DNA of 64,000 nucleotides from Spizellomyces punctatus DAOM BR117 (GCF_000182565.1 NW_015971537.1:1027299-1091298); one strand, 5' to 3'; numbered from the stretch's first letter, positions 25,921 to 37,951 are shown. Numbers and translations: made by a program. The notes: generated by a model not told the origin, from the sequence alone.

Positions 25921-28900
25921 ATGATTTTCGTATTCGTTGTCGATACGAGTGCGTCAATGAACCGGTTATTTTCGGAAAATCTCACTTTCCTGGAAAGTGC
26001 AAAGGCCGCCATTGAACACTTTTTCAAGGTCCGCAATTTGGTTCTGAACGGATGACAGCCGTTCAAGATCTCCAAGCTTTGCTGCACTGTCCAAAAGCTC
26101 ATCTGTTACTCGCTCCTCCATCGTCCGCTGCCTTTATTAGTGGGAACATGCGTCTTCTAGCCGCAAAGACAATAGATACATGCTGGTTGCCTATGAAGAG
26201 CCTTATTATAAGGTACCTTGTCATCTTGCCAGCGTCTGAGGCTGTCCGTCAATAGTCCTGTTACTGCAGAGCAAATCATGATCCAAAATGATACTAAACG
26301 ATCATCTTAGACCCTTCTTGATACCGATAACGATCAGATGTTGTTGCAGGAGCTGAAAATTCTGAAAGCTACCGACTTGTCTACAGCCGGAGCAGCTTTT
26401 GCGGGAACTTTTGACTATTTGGACAATTACCGCAGGAGAAATAGCTTTGATAACATTGGGCGTGTATGTAGTGCTGAGGACAATCGAATTAGAATCGTTA
26501 CATGGACGCTCATGGTGGATCCCTGCCCCATGTTTTTAGGGTCGATATCCTGCGGACTTGGAGACGACCACAATGTTCTGGTTCACGGATGGTTCGGGCT
26601 TCATGGAACAGTCCGAGGATAGTTGGGTCGTATCGGACGATGTGAGGTTCACTTGCCGCGCTTGTAAAGATACCTTGCATGAAAGCTGAAATTCCAATTG
26701 TTTGATGTTTGTGAAAAGCTGAACATTCCGCGACTTCGAACACCTGGAAGCAAATTGTATGCTGAACCATATAGATGGGACCAACGCTTATACACATTGT
26801 GGTTGACCGATGAAGTCGGCCCGAATAAGGAACAAGTAAACAAGCTGAGCAATGATATGGGCGGTAAGCTACTGCGCTACAATCAGCACTATAAAATCTA
26901 TACATATATACTTCACCTCCATGTAGGACAATGGTGGCAGATTCCTAACGTTAGGTACCTTCTCCAATGCATCGATAACTGCATGCGCCCAAATGGGCAT
27001 CCGGGTGTCCATCCATACGCTCCTGTTTGCAACATTGAAGGAGTTATCGTGCGACTGGTCGAACATCCTGGTATGGGGTCTGCTCTCCCCGAACGATAGA
27101 CGTTACCAGTTGTTATCACTAACATGGTTTGCTGCAGACACGTGCAAGTGGATATCAACTCCTGAGCAGCCAGGTCCACCGGAGGAAAAGTTGATTGTGT
27201 ACTCGAACAAAGGGTCTACACATCACTTTCCAATCCCCGAGTCCTATTGGATTCCTGGCAGCGGAGCCGACGACGCATCGAAACTTTTCAATATCGTAAG
27301 TCGCTTGGCTTTCACCTAAACTACGGATTAGATCGTTGGACAGCCTCTTTCGATTTAGCCACCTCGGTCTGCGCAACCGAAAATATACTTTACAAAGCGT
27401 GACGACGTATATCCGATTCCCGAAGGGTTTCCAGTAGATCGATTTAGTATTGATCAGAAGAGCGCTATTGTGCGAGAATTGATGCAGCAGCCGGGGCAAC
27501 CCAGCTGGACGGTAGGCGTGGAACTTAGCAGCCGACTAATCAGTGGGCATGGCACTGATAGCAAGTAGTTGTTTGTTCAAAATAGTGACAGCACCCCTGG
27601 GTTCGGCAAGCCATTTGGGACGCTGAAGTACAGTGGAAGCAGCAGAACAGTGAGCCTGTACATTATGCCATACGATTTTCCAAAACTATTCGGACTACTT
27701 TGTAAGAAAGAAGATATGGTGATAGAGTATGCGATTATTGACACTCGCGGTCATCCTTATCAGTGATGTTGAAGAGGCGACAAAATCCCAGTGGAATCAT
27801 CAGTGACATTGTCAGTGACATTGGAGACTATATTCGTTCTGTTCCAATATACTACCGGGAGGTCAGTTGAAGGCAGGATCGTTCCTGGTGTGACGAAAGA
27901 GAGCTAATGCATTATCTACAGCCTCTCAAAAAGGCTTTCGCAACTATCAATTTGATGCATATCTGGCCAAAGGATGTTGTTCATGATTATCATGTCGGCA
28001 TTGAGCACGTTTCCCATGAAGCAGTTCGTAAGGTAACAAATACTTCATGGTTTGTTTTGGATTACGTGCGTCCTTAACATTGACTGCGAAATCCAAAGGC
28101 TAAAACGGAAGCTCTAGCCGTACAACAAATTGTACAGCAACGCAGGTCCGCTTCTCGACTGGTAAGTAGAGCACGAATCTCCGTCGGTTGCGCGAGGGCC
28201 AGTGTATCGCCACTCAAACTGACCGATTCCTGCGCGTACGATCTATCAGCGATCCCATCCTCAACATGCAGAGTCTCAGAACGTCCAGATTCCCAACATT
28301 GTTGACATTCCCCGGGACCAACTTGCTACAAAACTCCAACAGATAAAGGCTTCTGTTATGAATGCTGTGCAAGGTCAGAGAGAACAGAAACGACCCTCGC
28401 AAGAGGATGAAGGTGAGTTTTCTTCACTTTGATAGTAGTGTGACCAGAGCTGAATGTCTCTTGCAGATCACCTTCACATGTTGCCAATTTCTGAGATGGG
28501 TAACTATGCTCCCCGTATGGCGAAACAGCAACGCCTACGCGACCCTTTCGAAGATGACGATGTTGCAAGACAGCGGGAGAGAAACATGTTCGGGAACCCC
28601 TATCGCATGGATAAGAAGATTTCCATCGACGAAGAAGATGAGGCGTCGCAGTTGGAAGTAAATATTTCAGATACCGCGACGGACGCTTCAAGTGAAGTAT
28701 CAACGTCAAGACGCAAGCGAAAATGGAGGTCTGTATCCCCGTCCATACGTCCATACAACCGTCATCGAGTTCCTAGGTTGTCGCCCTCCCCAGCACCAGT
28801 GCTAGTGATGCCCCCAGTATTAAGCTGGAAAGAAATCAAAGAGGGCAAAGTGGACGTCACCTCAATGAAGAAGAAAGCTCAGGAGGAGTATATCCAGAAG

Positions 28901-29726
28901 CGTTCTGCGTTGCGAGACGCCTCACCTGTGGATATAAAAGAATCCCCCCGAGACCAAGTGAAGACAGAAACACCAAATAGAGTATCGGATTGGTTGGTTG
29001 GAGTACATATCGAGGCTATTGAAGATTCAGATGAGGAGGAACAAGCTTTGAGTGAAGACATGGATACTGATCCCAATACGCATATGCCACCGGATGGCGA
29101 CGCCTTTGCGGGAAAGCAAGCAGGAGCTGCTCCAGTTGATCGCACCAATGAAATTAGACCTCCGGCTGCAGCTGGTGGCACAACAGGCCTGATCGCCCAT
29201 CCAACCGGTGTGGCTAACCAAGCCAGGAAGGGTCCAAAAAGAAAGACTCCTTCCCCTGAACCGGATGGTGCATATGATGGGCAGGTACAGCAAAAATGGG
29301 GTAGATGGGATTCTTTTGTGGATGTGAGAAGAAGGATACACTCGTTGATATGGCGATTGCCACGAGGTATGGAGCTATCCCGCAAGTGCTATATTAGTTG
29401 CTCGGAATAATCAAGATACTCTGGAACCAGATTACAATCAAAATCGGGTCTTGAAAACCCTTGATGTTACTGCGGAAACAACTCATCTAACTACGGATGA
29501 TAAACACAGGATACTGAAGCATGCCATACGCGCCGGTAATGCCTTCAGACGGCAACTTGTCGCATTCCACGCTCAATCTTTGCTGGATGGTGGGCGGTTT
29601 CCGGAACCATCCGGGGACATCTGGTGGAATGACCCTCCGACACACGAGGATGGGTTTGGTCAAAATGGACGAACCGGTTCTCATTATGCATCACCATGGC
29701 ATATCCTAGAGCCAAACGGAAGTTAA
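25921..29726 (+). CDS. INTS6: Integrator complex subunit 6 (INTS6/DICE1)
   Basis: A VWA-domain subunit of the Integrator complex, which cleaves nascent RNA and recruits PP2A to paused polymerase II in animals. The start MIFVFVVDTSASMNRLF is a MIDAS (DxSxS) motif at the very N-terminus, as in INTS6. Next come EPYRWDQRLYTLWL, HHFPIPESYWIPGSGADD, GKPFGTLKYS with VSLYIMPYDFP, then LPISEMGNYAPRM and NMFGNPYRMDKKISIDEEDE, all matching the INTS6 order. The C-terminal exon has a short helical block (KHRILKHAIRAGNAFRRQLV) like the INTS6/SAGE1 C-terminal domain. There are over ten introns; the last (about 29304-29393) has an uncertain donor. Low-complexity acidic and RS-like linkers lie around 28.6-29.1 kb. 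Confidence 0.9.
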
Positions 29727-29942
29727 TTTTGTGGCAGTCGGCTGTACATTGATTACAAACTGATACCCAAAACCATGGTGACCGGTGTAGGAAGACGTCA
29801 AATGGGACAACCAACAATGACATGCACTACGTGAGTCGTAGCTTTCTACAACAACGTCTCTACATACGATGGGCAACGTGACTATTTACTATGTGGAGGA
29901 CTACAACAATCTCTTGGCGCGAGTGACTGACGCCGGGCGACC

Positions 29943-31422
29943 TTAAACGGCAACCAGCGTCTGAGAGCCTTCCCAGGTATCACCTGGCCCAAGCTTGATC
30001 ATCGCCGCAACGGAGCCGACCTTCCAAAATAATGTACGACGGTCAGCTATATCAGAGGAAGAAGATACTACTGCTCTTCAATATACCTCCACACAGATCA
30101 TGTTATGATACTGTGACAAAAACATTAGTATAAGAATTTCTCCCTGGTTGGATTGTACTGTTCCTACCTCCTCGTCGCCAAAGTCGGCCATACTCTTTGC
30201 CTTGTCGACCCACGGGTTCCAAACAACTTGTAGAGGCGAGAACTGTTAAATCTTTTTCCCCGATTGATGCCTTCAGCATATTCTGACACTTACCCACGTC
30301 GGGAAAATTACTTTTATGAAGAACAATACCTGCACCAATGGCAGTTCCTTGCAATGTAATGGCATCATTCTTGACTCCTTCATATACTCTGTCAACTTCG
30401 CCAGCGATAGTCACGCGTTCACGCGTTTCCTGCGCCTGAGCACCATTGGCGACCTTATCGACGTACGGGTAACCATTCAATCCCACGACAGCTGCAGTGG
30501 CAATTTCTTGCACTTTGAAGTACGTGTGAAGTAGTGTCGTGAAATCCCAACTGGTGCTGGAAGGGTTTTTGATGGCAAGGCCCGTTCGCAGGGTGTTGGA
30601 GGTGAGCGTCACGGTGTACGTAAGCCGAAAGTCTAGTCCAGAAATTAGGTTGGAGTCGAAATCACGCGCAATGTGCTCCGACCAACTTACCATGAGGCCA
30701 CAATTCGCGCAGGTTCGCAGGCACATTGTCCGGTTTCAGAGCTATCAGGAAAGTCGAAAAATATTAGCGGACCCAGTCGGAGCCAGTCGGACCCATGTGA
30801 GGGCCTGCTTACCCAGCTCCACGGTGGTTTCTGAGGCATTATCAGTGGTGATTCCTACCCAGTCCCATCTACGTGAATGTCATTTCAATAAAGAAAGTCC
30901 AATATTGACGTGATAAGAGAAGAGAGGAGCGCACATACCGCGAATTACGAGCGAACCCATGCTGAGGAAGCTTCGATGTAGGAATGGTACCAAAATGGGG
31001 GAACACTAGCGGACTGTGAATTTTGACATGTCAGCAACTCTTCACACATCTCAGTCATACAGAAGGATAGGCCATCGTCAAGACGCACATTCCACCACGA
31101 ATTGCCTTTGTTCCGTTCAAAATGGCCTGCTTGCTACCAATCCCGTACAGTTAGTAGTGAAATTACGAACTACCATCATAGCACAGATGCAAGTCTCGTC
31201 CAGAGTCGATACCTCACAAAGATTCTTTCCAATCCATTGGGCTTCCAGCTGGTCAAAGTTGCTCCATAGTAATAGATTTCGGCAGTACTGTCGCCGTGCT
31301 TCACAACTACTTTGTCCGGATGCGTGGTGTCGACTATTCATGTAAAAATGAGAACGCTATCATCCAGGCGCCAAAGAACGCATGGAGGGCGTCTTTACAT
31401 GTATATCCACTGTACCTGGCAT
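29943..31422 (-). CDS. glucose-6-phosphate 1-epimerase (aldose 1-epimerase family)
   Basis: Interconverts alpha and beta glucose 6-phosphate; closest to yeast YMR099C. ATG 31422 gives MP, then an intron, then VDTTHPDKVVVKHGDSTAEI and YYYGATLTSWKPNGLERIFVS. Further exons read KAIRGGIPLVFPHFG, PQHGFARNSRWDWVGIT, LRELWPHG, DFRLTYTVTLTSNTLRTGL and the catalytic block LLHTYFKV, then VVWNPWVDKAKSMADFGDEE and the last exon WEGSQTLVAV with TAA at 29943-29945. Nine or so exons, all joins phase-consistent. The catalytic His in QHGFAR and the later HTYF His are present. Tail to tail with INTS6, 216 bp apart. Confidence 0.92.
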
Positions 31423-31778
31423 AATGACCTTTCACAAGAAGAACAAGATGGTTATGATGGAGAAATGGGGGAAATGCTCCCGCCGTGCAATGTGTCATCA
31501 TATAACAGTTGGACGCGTTTGCCAAATCCAGATCAAATTACTGTTCAGCGAACGGACATTTCACTCCTTGTCGCACTCACACCAACTGGGTCAAATCACA
31601 GCTCCCTGTTGTCCAGTAACGTCTGCCATCTGCGGTCTTGCCCAAAAGTCTATCGCTTTGCGGCTACAGACGGTCCCATTGGTGTGCGACAAAACGCGTA
31701 GATCGCGACGGTGCGTTGTCAGATCTGATCTAACATCGACAAGCGTCCGTCGACCAGAGTTGCTAAAGTACATGTTAG

Positions 31779-32385
31779 ATGGTTCGCACGACTCCCGTCA
31801 AAACTCCTACTCGGAGCAAAGCTCCGGTAAAACGGACTCCCGCGACCAAGGGAAAATTGGCGAAAAAATCCAGTTCACGGACGGGTGAGTTGATTCACTC
31901 GGCTACCAGCGTTTGAAGTTTTCAACTCACTGGACCTTCTTTTCACCCTTTACAGCACCGCCACCTCCACCCAGACCCCATCGCTATCGTCCGGGAACCG
32001 TTGCCCTTCGTGAAATCAGGAAATATCAAAAATCTACCGAGTTGCTCCTTCGCAAGCTTCCCTTTGCTCGTCTTGTGAAAGAAGTTTCTGCTGACTTGTC
32101 GACCATGGAGTATTCGGGAGGTCAACCACCTCGTTGGCAGGCTACTGCTATTCTCGCTTTGCAGGAAGCCGCTGAGGCTTTCATGGTTCACTTATTTGAA
32201 GATGCGTAAGTTGAACAGGTGCTGCCTGGAACTTAATGCCCGGCTTGTACTGATACAGATTGATCGATCCAATATTGCGTTCATCTAGTAATTTGTGCGC
32301 AATTCACGCCAAGCGTGTTACAGTCATGCAGAAAGATATCCAACTGGCCAGGCGCATTCGTGGACCCTGGGGAGGTCTGGGTTGA
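31779..32385 (+). CDS. CSE4: centromeric histone H3 variant (CENP-A/Cse4)
   Basis: Three exons; the first intron is at about 31884-31955 and the second at about 32206-32290. The basic Thr/Pro/Lys N-tail ([20 protein letters not shown]) differs from canonical H3. The histone fold then reads [73 protein letters not shown] and [22 protein letters not shown] marks: the Trp in loop 1 (RWQ), VHLFEDA, the extra residues in loop 1 and the C-terminal GLG also seen in human CENP-A. Loop 1 is longer than in H3 by about seven residues ([10 protein letters not shown]). Divergent from the epimerase, with 356 bp between starts. Confidence 0.93.
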
Positions 32386-32558
32386 AGAAGAATGGCTCTT
32401 TCGATATACCCCGTATAATCTATCGCAATCCTAATGTAAATAGAACTTGAAATGTTGAGATGTTAAATGTGCTTGCTCTGCGTGATAGTATGCATGCGAT
32501 ACGTGGTGAGGATGATTATCAATTGACCACATCGACATTAGTAGTACATGCGCTTCCA

Positions 32559-34185
32559 CTATCGGCTCCCGCTACCCTCCAATTGCGCCTCCACGCCGCT
32601 CTCCGCAGAGCTACCCTTTAACCAGTCATCTAGTGTTGTGGGTGTACAATCGTCAAGGGTCATAGGCCCAAAAGCTCCGTCGCGAAAGAGTCCTATCATA
32701 TATTTTGCGGCCCGCTGGATGTCCAGGTCCGTGCCATTCTTCTTGGGACCAAATTCCGCTAATTCCTCTTCATCGAATGCCAGCGCAAAGCCTTGTAAAT
32801 CTACATGACCTGCATCGGGATGGCTTCCACGATTCGAAGCACCAGAAAGATTAAATTTGTTTCGACGCGCTATATGCGAGAGAACCTTTGCAATATCATC
32901 AGAGGGACCAGGAAGGCCAAGAATGGCCGGGTATCTGGTGAACAGCGTCCAAGAAGGACCAGGTTAACACAACATATACATCAAATGAATGCGGGTGCAT
33001 TCTCACTTTTCTCTGTGTGTAGAGTTGTTTAGCCGAAACAGGAGATAGTCCGCAACGTTCTCCTCCTCCGTAAGTCGATCTTTCGTTGCACCTTCGGACA
33101 AGCAAACAGTGTAGGTAAGGGCATGGAACAAGTAGTAAGAATCATCAGCATACCGGTCAAGGCTATCTTTAATCCTTCTATTGGATGTGTAAAGTGTGGA
33201 TCAAATATCCCCGGAGTGTCGACTAGGTAGATTGGGGGGTTGTCGTATATTTTGACCCTCGTCTGGATGGTTTGTGTTACACCTGCCTGTGGACCAACAG
33301 CGCTTACTTTCCCTATATTTATATCACCCATCAGCACCCTTAATGATATGCCCATTTTAGTGATGCCCACTGCTGACCTTTTTTTACCCCCACGCGTCGG
33401 AGTGCATTGATCAAGGAAGATTTGCCCACATTGGGCAGGCCAACAACAACCATTGATAGGAACGGATATCGATCGGGACTCTGCCTATATTTCTCTTGAT
33501 CGACCATAACGTAAGAAATCATTCACTACAATTAAATAGATTCCTTCTTTGCGTCTCACCTAATGCCCACTCCAAAATCCGCTTGACATGCAGCCCCTTG
33601 TCCGCTTGCGTAAATACCACTTGGTCTCGGCCGTGTCGGCGAAAAGCGTCTACGATAGGCTATAAGGCCACATTCAGTTATCCCATCAGACCCGACGATC
33701 TACTCGACGGCCATTATCAGATCTACTACCTTTGTCATATTAGGATTAGCCAAATCCGCCTTATTGTAAACGATCAGTCTAGGTCGTCTGCCCAATATTT
33801 CATCAAACTTTGGGTTCTTGCTGGTCAGCGGTATTCGGGCATCTCGAACCTCTACTACGACGTCTATCTGGTGTATTCCATTTTGAAGCTGTCGAAGAGC
33901 ACGACTCTGGTGTGTCGGATACCAGTAAATCTTTTGAGTATGGTTGAATTCGGTACGAAATTGCTGTTCTTGTTGTGAAAAGTCTTCGGATAAGAGCGGT
34001 GGTGAAGCAGTGGGTTTGGACGGTCGGCGCTTGGAAACAGTTGCTTTGGCCGAGCGCGAGCTATAGGTGCGTGTCGTTCGCCACCCGTATTGTGGTCTTT
34101 GGCATAGGGCTGGCAGCAGCTCTTTCATCAAATGTGGCCAATGAAGGCATAACCTTTTAGAAGAAGATAGCGGGGGACCAGTCAT
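32559..34185 (-). CDS. MTG1: mitochondrial ribosome-associated GTPase MTG1 (YlqF/RbgA family)
   Basis: A circularly permuted GTPase for mitochondrial large-subunit assembly. The leader after ATG 34185 is Arg/Ser-rich (RTTRTYSSRSAKATVSKRRP), fitting mitochondrial import; a second ATG at 34128 is possible. Motif order is that of the permuted family: G4 NKAD comes first (RPRLIVYNKADLANP), then G1 VVVGLPNVGKSSLINALR, then G3 LVDTPGIFDPHF. The N-terminal blocks YWYPTHQSRALRQLQ and DVVVEVRDARIPLTSKNP are typical. The C-terminus ends DDWLKGSSAESGVEAQLEGS with TAG at 32559. About six exons. Head to head with GatC. Confidence 0.93.
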
Positions 34186-34364
34186 GGTTATTATACATTT
34201 GTGTGTTCCAATGAGCTTGCTGATCTTTGTTGGCGAGATGACTAAGGGTCCTCGCTTGACAACGGAATGGATGGCACAGGCGTAGCAACTTCAGCACGTG
34301 ATCTTAACTAGGGCATCTTCAAGTTTCCAGGCTCTCTGCTGCAATTCGGCGCCCCAAGAAAGCC
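34186..34364. promoter_or_regulatory. 179-bp divergent promoter, MTG1 / GatC
   Basis: The two starts face away from each other across 179 bp. Both proteins act in mitochondrial translation, so shared control is plausible. A CACGTG-like core (agcacgtgatc) lies near 34295. No TATA box is obvious. Confidence 0.5.
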
Positions 34365-34922
34365 ATGGTTCTTCGACCATCTCCATCACAAGTATGCCGC
34401 TTTTGCAGACTCAGAGCAGAGAGGATAATATTTCGGTTACCTTTGCAACGTACTGAGTCCACAAAGACGCAGCAGGCCCTGCATCCTGCGATTGTAAGTA
34501 GGCTGTAGGGTTCACAGTAATGGACGACGGCGAGCTGATATCTACCATATATGCTCGGATAGCCAAGGACACCTTCGTGGTCACCGCGAGAATTTCTGAA
34601 ATCATCTACTATTAACAAACCGCCAATATTTACCAAAACCGAAGTTGCTCACTTGGCCCGCTTGGCGGGTTTGAATATTAAGCCTGACGACCTGGAAAAG
34701 TACACACACGACATCAATGACCTCTGTGCTATGGTCGATCCTATTCGTAGTGTTGATACCCAGGGCGTGGAACCACTTGTTTCGCTCGTCAGAGATTACA
34801 ACGCGACAAGGACTCAATGGCGTGAAGATGTGATACAGAAGGAAACGGACGAACCATCTGGGCGGGCCCTATTGAAGAGCGCTCGAAAGACAGACGGTCC
34901 ATATTATGTTGTAGATACTTGA
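34365..34922 (+). CDS. GATC: mitochondrial Glu-tRNA(Gln) amidotransferase subunit C
   Basis: Part of the GatCAB transamidase that makes Gln-tRNA(Gln) in mitochondria. Two exons: 34365-34493 and 34563-34922, joined in phase 0 over a 69-nt GTAAGT intron. The first 43 residues form an Arg-rich leader (VCRFCRLRAERIIFRLPLQR). The mature part has TPSWSPREFLKSS, then the GatC core EVAHLARLAGLNIKPDDLEK, DINDLCAMVDPIRSVDTQGV, EPLVSL and a C-terminal Y-Y-V-V-D end. Total of 162 residues. The splice join is inferred from frame and resemblance. Confidence 0.9.
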
Positions 34923-35040
34923 AATGTAAAAATATATTTTATTAAAAGGAGAGGTCTCTGAGATATGATGGGAAGGGGCTGTCGCCAGGAATGTCTGTAT
35001 GAGGGTGGTGTACAAGTGTCGCAGGGAAACTCAAGAGAAT

Positions 35041-36686
35041 CTACGAGTCGAAAAGCTTGCTGATCTCTACAGAGCAAAGACACTGAATCATTGTGATGAG
35101 AGACCATCATATCAAAAAACTACTCACGACTGATCTGCGCCTCCGTTAATTTCTCTGGCAACACTACCCCATACTCGACGTATAGGAATCCTCGTTCGCT
35201 CGGGAATTCATGCGTTGGCATTCCTTGGCCTTTGATCGTTTGCACAAATCCTGGTTGCCCAAAGGGTCAGCTTCGCGAGACATGAAACAATAATTACGTG
35301 TTGTGCCTACCAGGTTGTGTTATTCCCTCCCTTCGTATCGTGATCTCATTTCCATCTAAATGCTTTAGTTTCTTCTCAAAGCCCAGAAGGGCTTCTTTTA
35401 ATGTGATGACTTCCTTGACGTACAGATTGTCACCCTTTCGTGTAAACGTTGGATGGGGCAGTGTACTCAAGGTGAAGATCAAGTCACCAGGGGTCATGTC
35501 AGGAGATTCGTCTGCTTCTCGGTCCATGACGATTCGCTGCCCATCGTACATGCCCCTCTCGATAGTTACTGTCAGCTGATGACTCCCACGTTTTACTTTG
35601 TTCCCTTCGCATGCGGGACACTTGCTCTTTACAAGTTTACCCCGACCGCCACAAGCATCACATCTGGTTACAAAGAGATATCGTTAAGTAAAGCTTGCTA
35701 GCGCATGACAACGCATCGTCGATCCGTCCTTACGTCGTTTGCATCTGCTGATACATTCCCGGGCCCAACATTTGTCGCACAATCCTGATACCAGCCCCGT
35801 TGCAGGCAGTACATTTCACCACATCTTCTGCACGCTTCGCGCCCAACCCCCGACAAGTTGGGCAGATGATTTGTTTGTTGATCTCAACCTGTACAAAGGC
35901 AATTGGTCATCGTTAGTCCATGTTCCCCGTAGCCCAAGTATATCCTTCATACCTCAATCGTAGTACCCAAGAACAGCTCCTCAAGGGTCACCTCCAAGTT
36001 CATGGCTACCTCTGGGCCCTTTCGCTGCTGTGCATGCTCTGCTCAGAGGCTTTGAGCGGATGTGACAAGTGGGTTACAATGCATAATATTTCCACTCACG
36101 GTGCCCAAAACCAAATCCTCCACCAAATCCGGCAAATCTATCATTGTGGATATAAAGCGTTATAATTGTATTCGAAGAGTCACTCGAGTTAGAGCGTTGC
36201 GGAACGACGACATACTGAGCAAAGATATCAAATGGATTGTGGAACTGTTGATGACCTCCTCCTTTGAGACCTTCCTCTCCGTATTGATCATATATTCGTC
36301 TCTTCTCATCGTCTGCCAACACCTCATATGCTGACAAGTGTGATTGTACACAATGTGAATAAAGCGCTTGCAAGCATCCGGTAAAAGTTGCCTCGTACCT
36401 TGCGCTAGTTCGACAAATTTGGCCTCGGCATCCTTATCTCCAGGATTCTTGTCTGGGTGATACTTTTTAGATAGTTCCTTGTATGCTTTTTTTATTTGAC
36501 GCTGTTTTTGATGGGCATCATGAGAATCGTCATGTGGTCGGGGAATTTCAAGAGATCACTCACCTTTGTCGCGCTTCTATCCACCCCAAGGACCCCATAG
36601 TAGTCAGACCCCGCTAGCACCGATGGGATATCCAGTAGCAGTACTATGAAAGCTACAAGGATAGCAATACGAAGAGACAATCTCAT
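35041..36686 (-). CDS. SCJ1: ER-lumen J protein, ERdj3/SCJ1 type
   Basis: A type I Hsp40 that assists BiP. A signal peptide ([20 protein letters not shown]) precedes [14 protein letters not shown]. The HPD is intact ([17 protein letters not shown]), followed by [20 protein letters not shown] and a Gly/Phe stretch. The zinc region has four CxxC modules: [24 protein letters not shown] and CPACEGNK. C-terminal substrate domains include [15 protein letters not shown] and [19 protein letters not shown]. The last exon ends SKLFDS, so there is no HDEL/KDEL signal; yeast Scj1 ends in KDEL whereas animal ERdj3 has none, so this copy resembles ERdj3 in that respect. About eight exons. Starts 143 bp from the divergent thioesterase gene. 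Confidence 0.93.
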
Positions 36687-36829
36687 GGTTGTGGGTGCAC
36701 GGAGAGCGCTGCGCGCTGCAGGCGCTTCAGATCTGAGGACGACAAGCGTCCAGTGGCACAGGTGGCACAGTCAACCCGAGCTTACTTGATCGACGTTGTC
36801 GGTTTGTTGTTGGCAATGCCGAAGACATT

Positions 36830-37336
36830 ATGCCGGAATCCGACGTAGAACTTGTTGGCCGCATTCAAGATGTCATCTCAACACTTTCAAGTGGAGACTC
36901 TGAGAGATACGGTACTGAAACAATTCGAAAACTCAAGGTGGTTCAAGCACGTCCTGGCCAACTTGTATTTGAAGTGACCGTTACAAAGGACCTTTTGAAC
37001 CACTTTGGTGCACTTCATGGGGCAGCTATAGCTCTGGTAAGCATTTGTGCTTTGGTCTTCAACGTTAGGTATTGCTTACATGATTGGTCAAAGATGGTAG
37101 ACTTTTGTACATCGTTGGCCTTAATTTCTGCGGGAAAAGATGCCGGAGCAAGCGTGGATCTCAGCACGCAATATCTCTCTAGTGCTAGAGAAGGCGATGT
37201 TGTACTTGTATCTGCCGATATTGTGAAGACCGGAGGGACCCTTGCGTTCACCAAAACTGTGATATGTGCCAAGGATAGCGGGAAAATAATTGCAAGTGGA
37301 ACACATATGAAGTTTATAAAGGCTTCCAAGCTGTAG
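36830..37336 (+). CDS. acyl-CoA thioesterase 13-like hotdog-fold protein
   Basis: A PaaI/4HBT-family thioesterase. The core is HFGALHGAAIAL joined to MVDFCTSLALI, which carries the HGG-like HGA loop and the catalytic-region Asp, then GASVDLSTQYLSSAREGDVV, FTKTVICAKDSGKIIASGTH and a basic end FIKASKL. The frame runs unbroken from ATG to stop, but residues encoded by 37037-37093 fit an intron: the segment starts GTAAGC, ends AAAG, and its removal restores the expected HGAAIAL-MVDF join. Mature length of about 149 residues fits ACOT13. Divergent from SCJ1. Confidence 0.87.
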   Translation: MPESDVELVGRIQDVISTLSSGDSERYGTETIRKLKVVQARPGQLVFEVTVTKDLLNHFGALHGAAIALVSICALVFNVRYCLHDWSKMVDFCTSLALISAGKDAGASVDLSTQYLSSAREGDVVLVSADIVKTGGTLAFTKTVICAKDSGKIIASGTHMKFIKASKL

Positions 37337-37951
37337 ATCCAGCTGTATATCCAAGCTGTAGATTGTGTAGATATCAGATCAAGTACCGGTGGTGATGGTT
37401 CATCTCCTGGGAGGCAGTAGGCGTCATCAGGGCCATAGTCGTCTGTACGGTCATGAGCCGTGTGCGCGAGAACACGGATGTGAAAACAAGTTTTACATCT
37501 TAGTGATGCGGTGTTAGATACTCAAATGATAGACATTAGGCAGTAAAAGCAAAATCATCGATACTGCTACTTTTCAATACATTCTAAGGGGGGTATTTGA
37601 CAGCCACACTCGTAACGAGGAACGCCGCCCCATTGGAAGATGAGCAAATGGTCACGACAATGTTATGTCGTCGCCACTATGTAGAACAACCATCATATGC
37701 AAAAGGCCGTTCAGTACATAGGTAATCTTGTTAGAGGTGCCCATTTTGTCGGTCTGCATCATAGAAACCCCAAGACAAGCGGAAAGCAATACTTGGTAGT
37801 GTATGTATATATTCAAAACAATCAAATGGCGTGTTTTGCAGCTTGCTCAAGGAATCAAGGACAGTAAACTAACAAGCCTCTACTATGGTACAGGGAGGAA
37901 ACTATTCGCTTTCTCGAGCCTCAAAGCTGGCGTGTGGGCAGAACTCAACAC
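37337..37951. other. convergent 3' region between thioesterase and eIF5A
   Basis: A 615-bp tail-to-tail region, AT-rich, no open frame of note. It should hold the long 3' UTR of eIF5A and both terminators. No repeat or RNA gene recognised. Confidence 0.5.
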
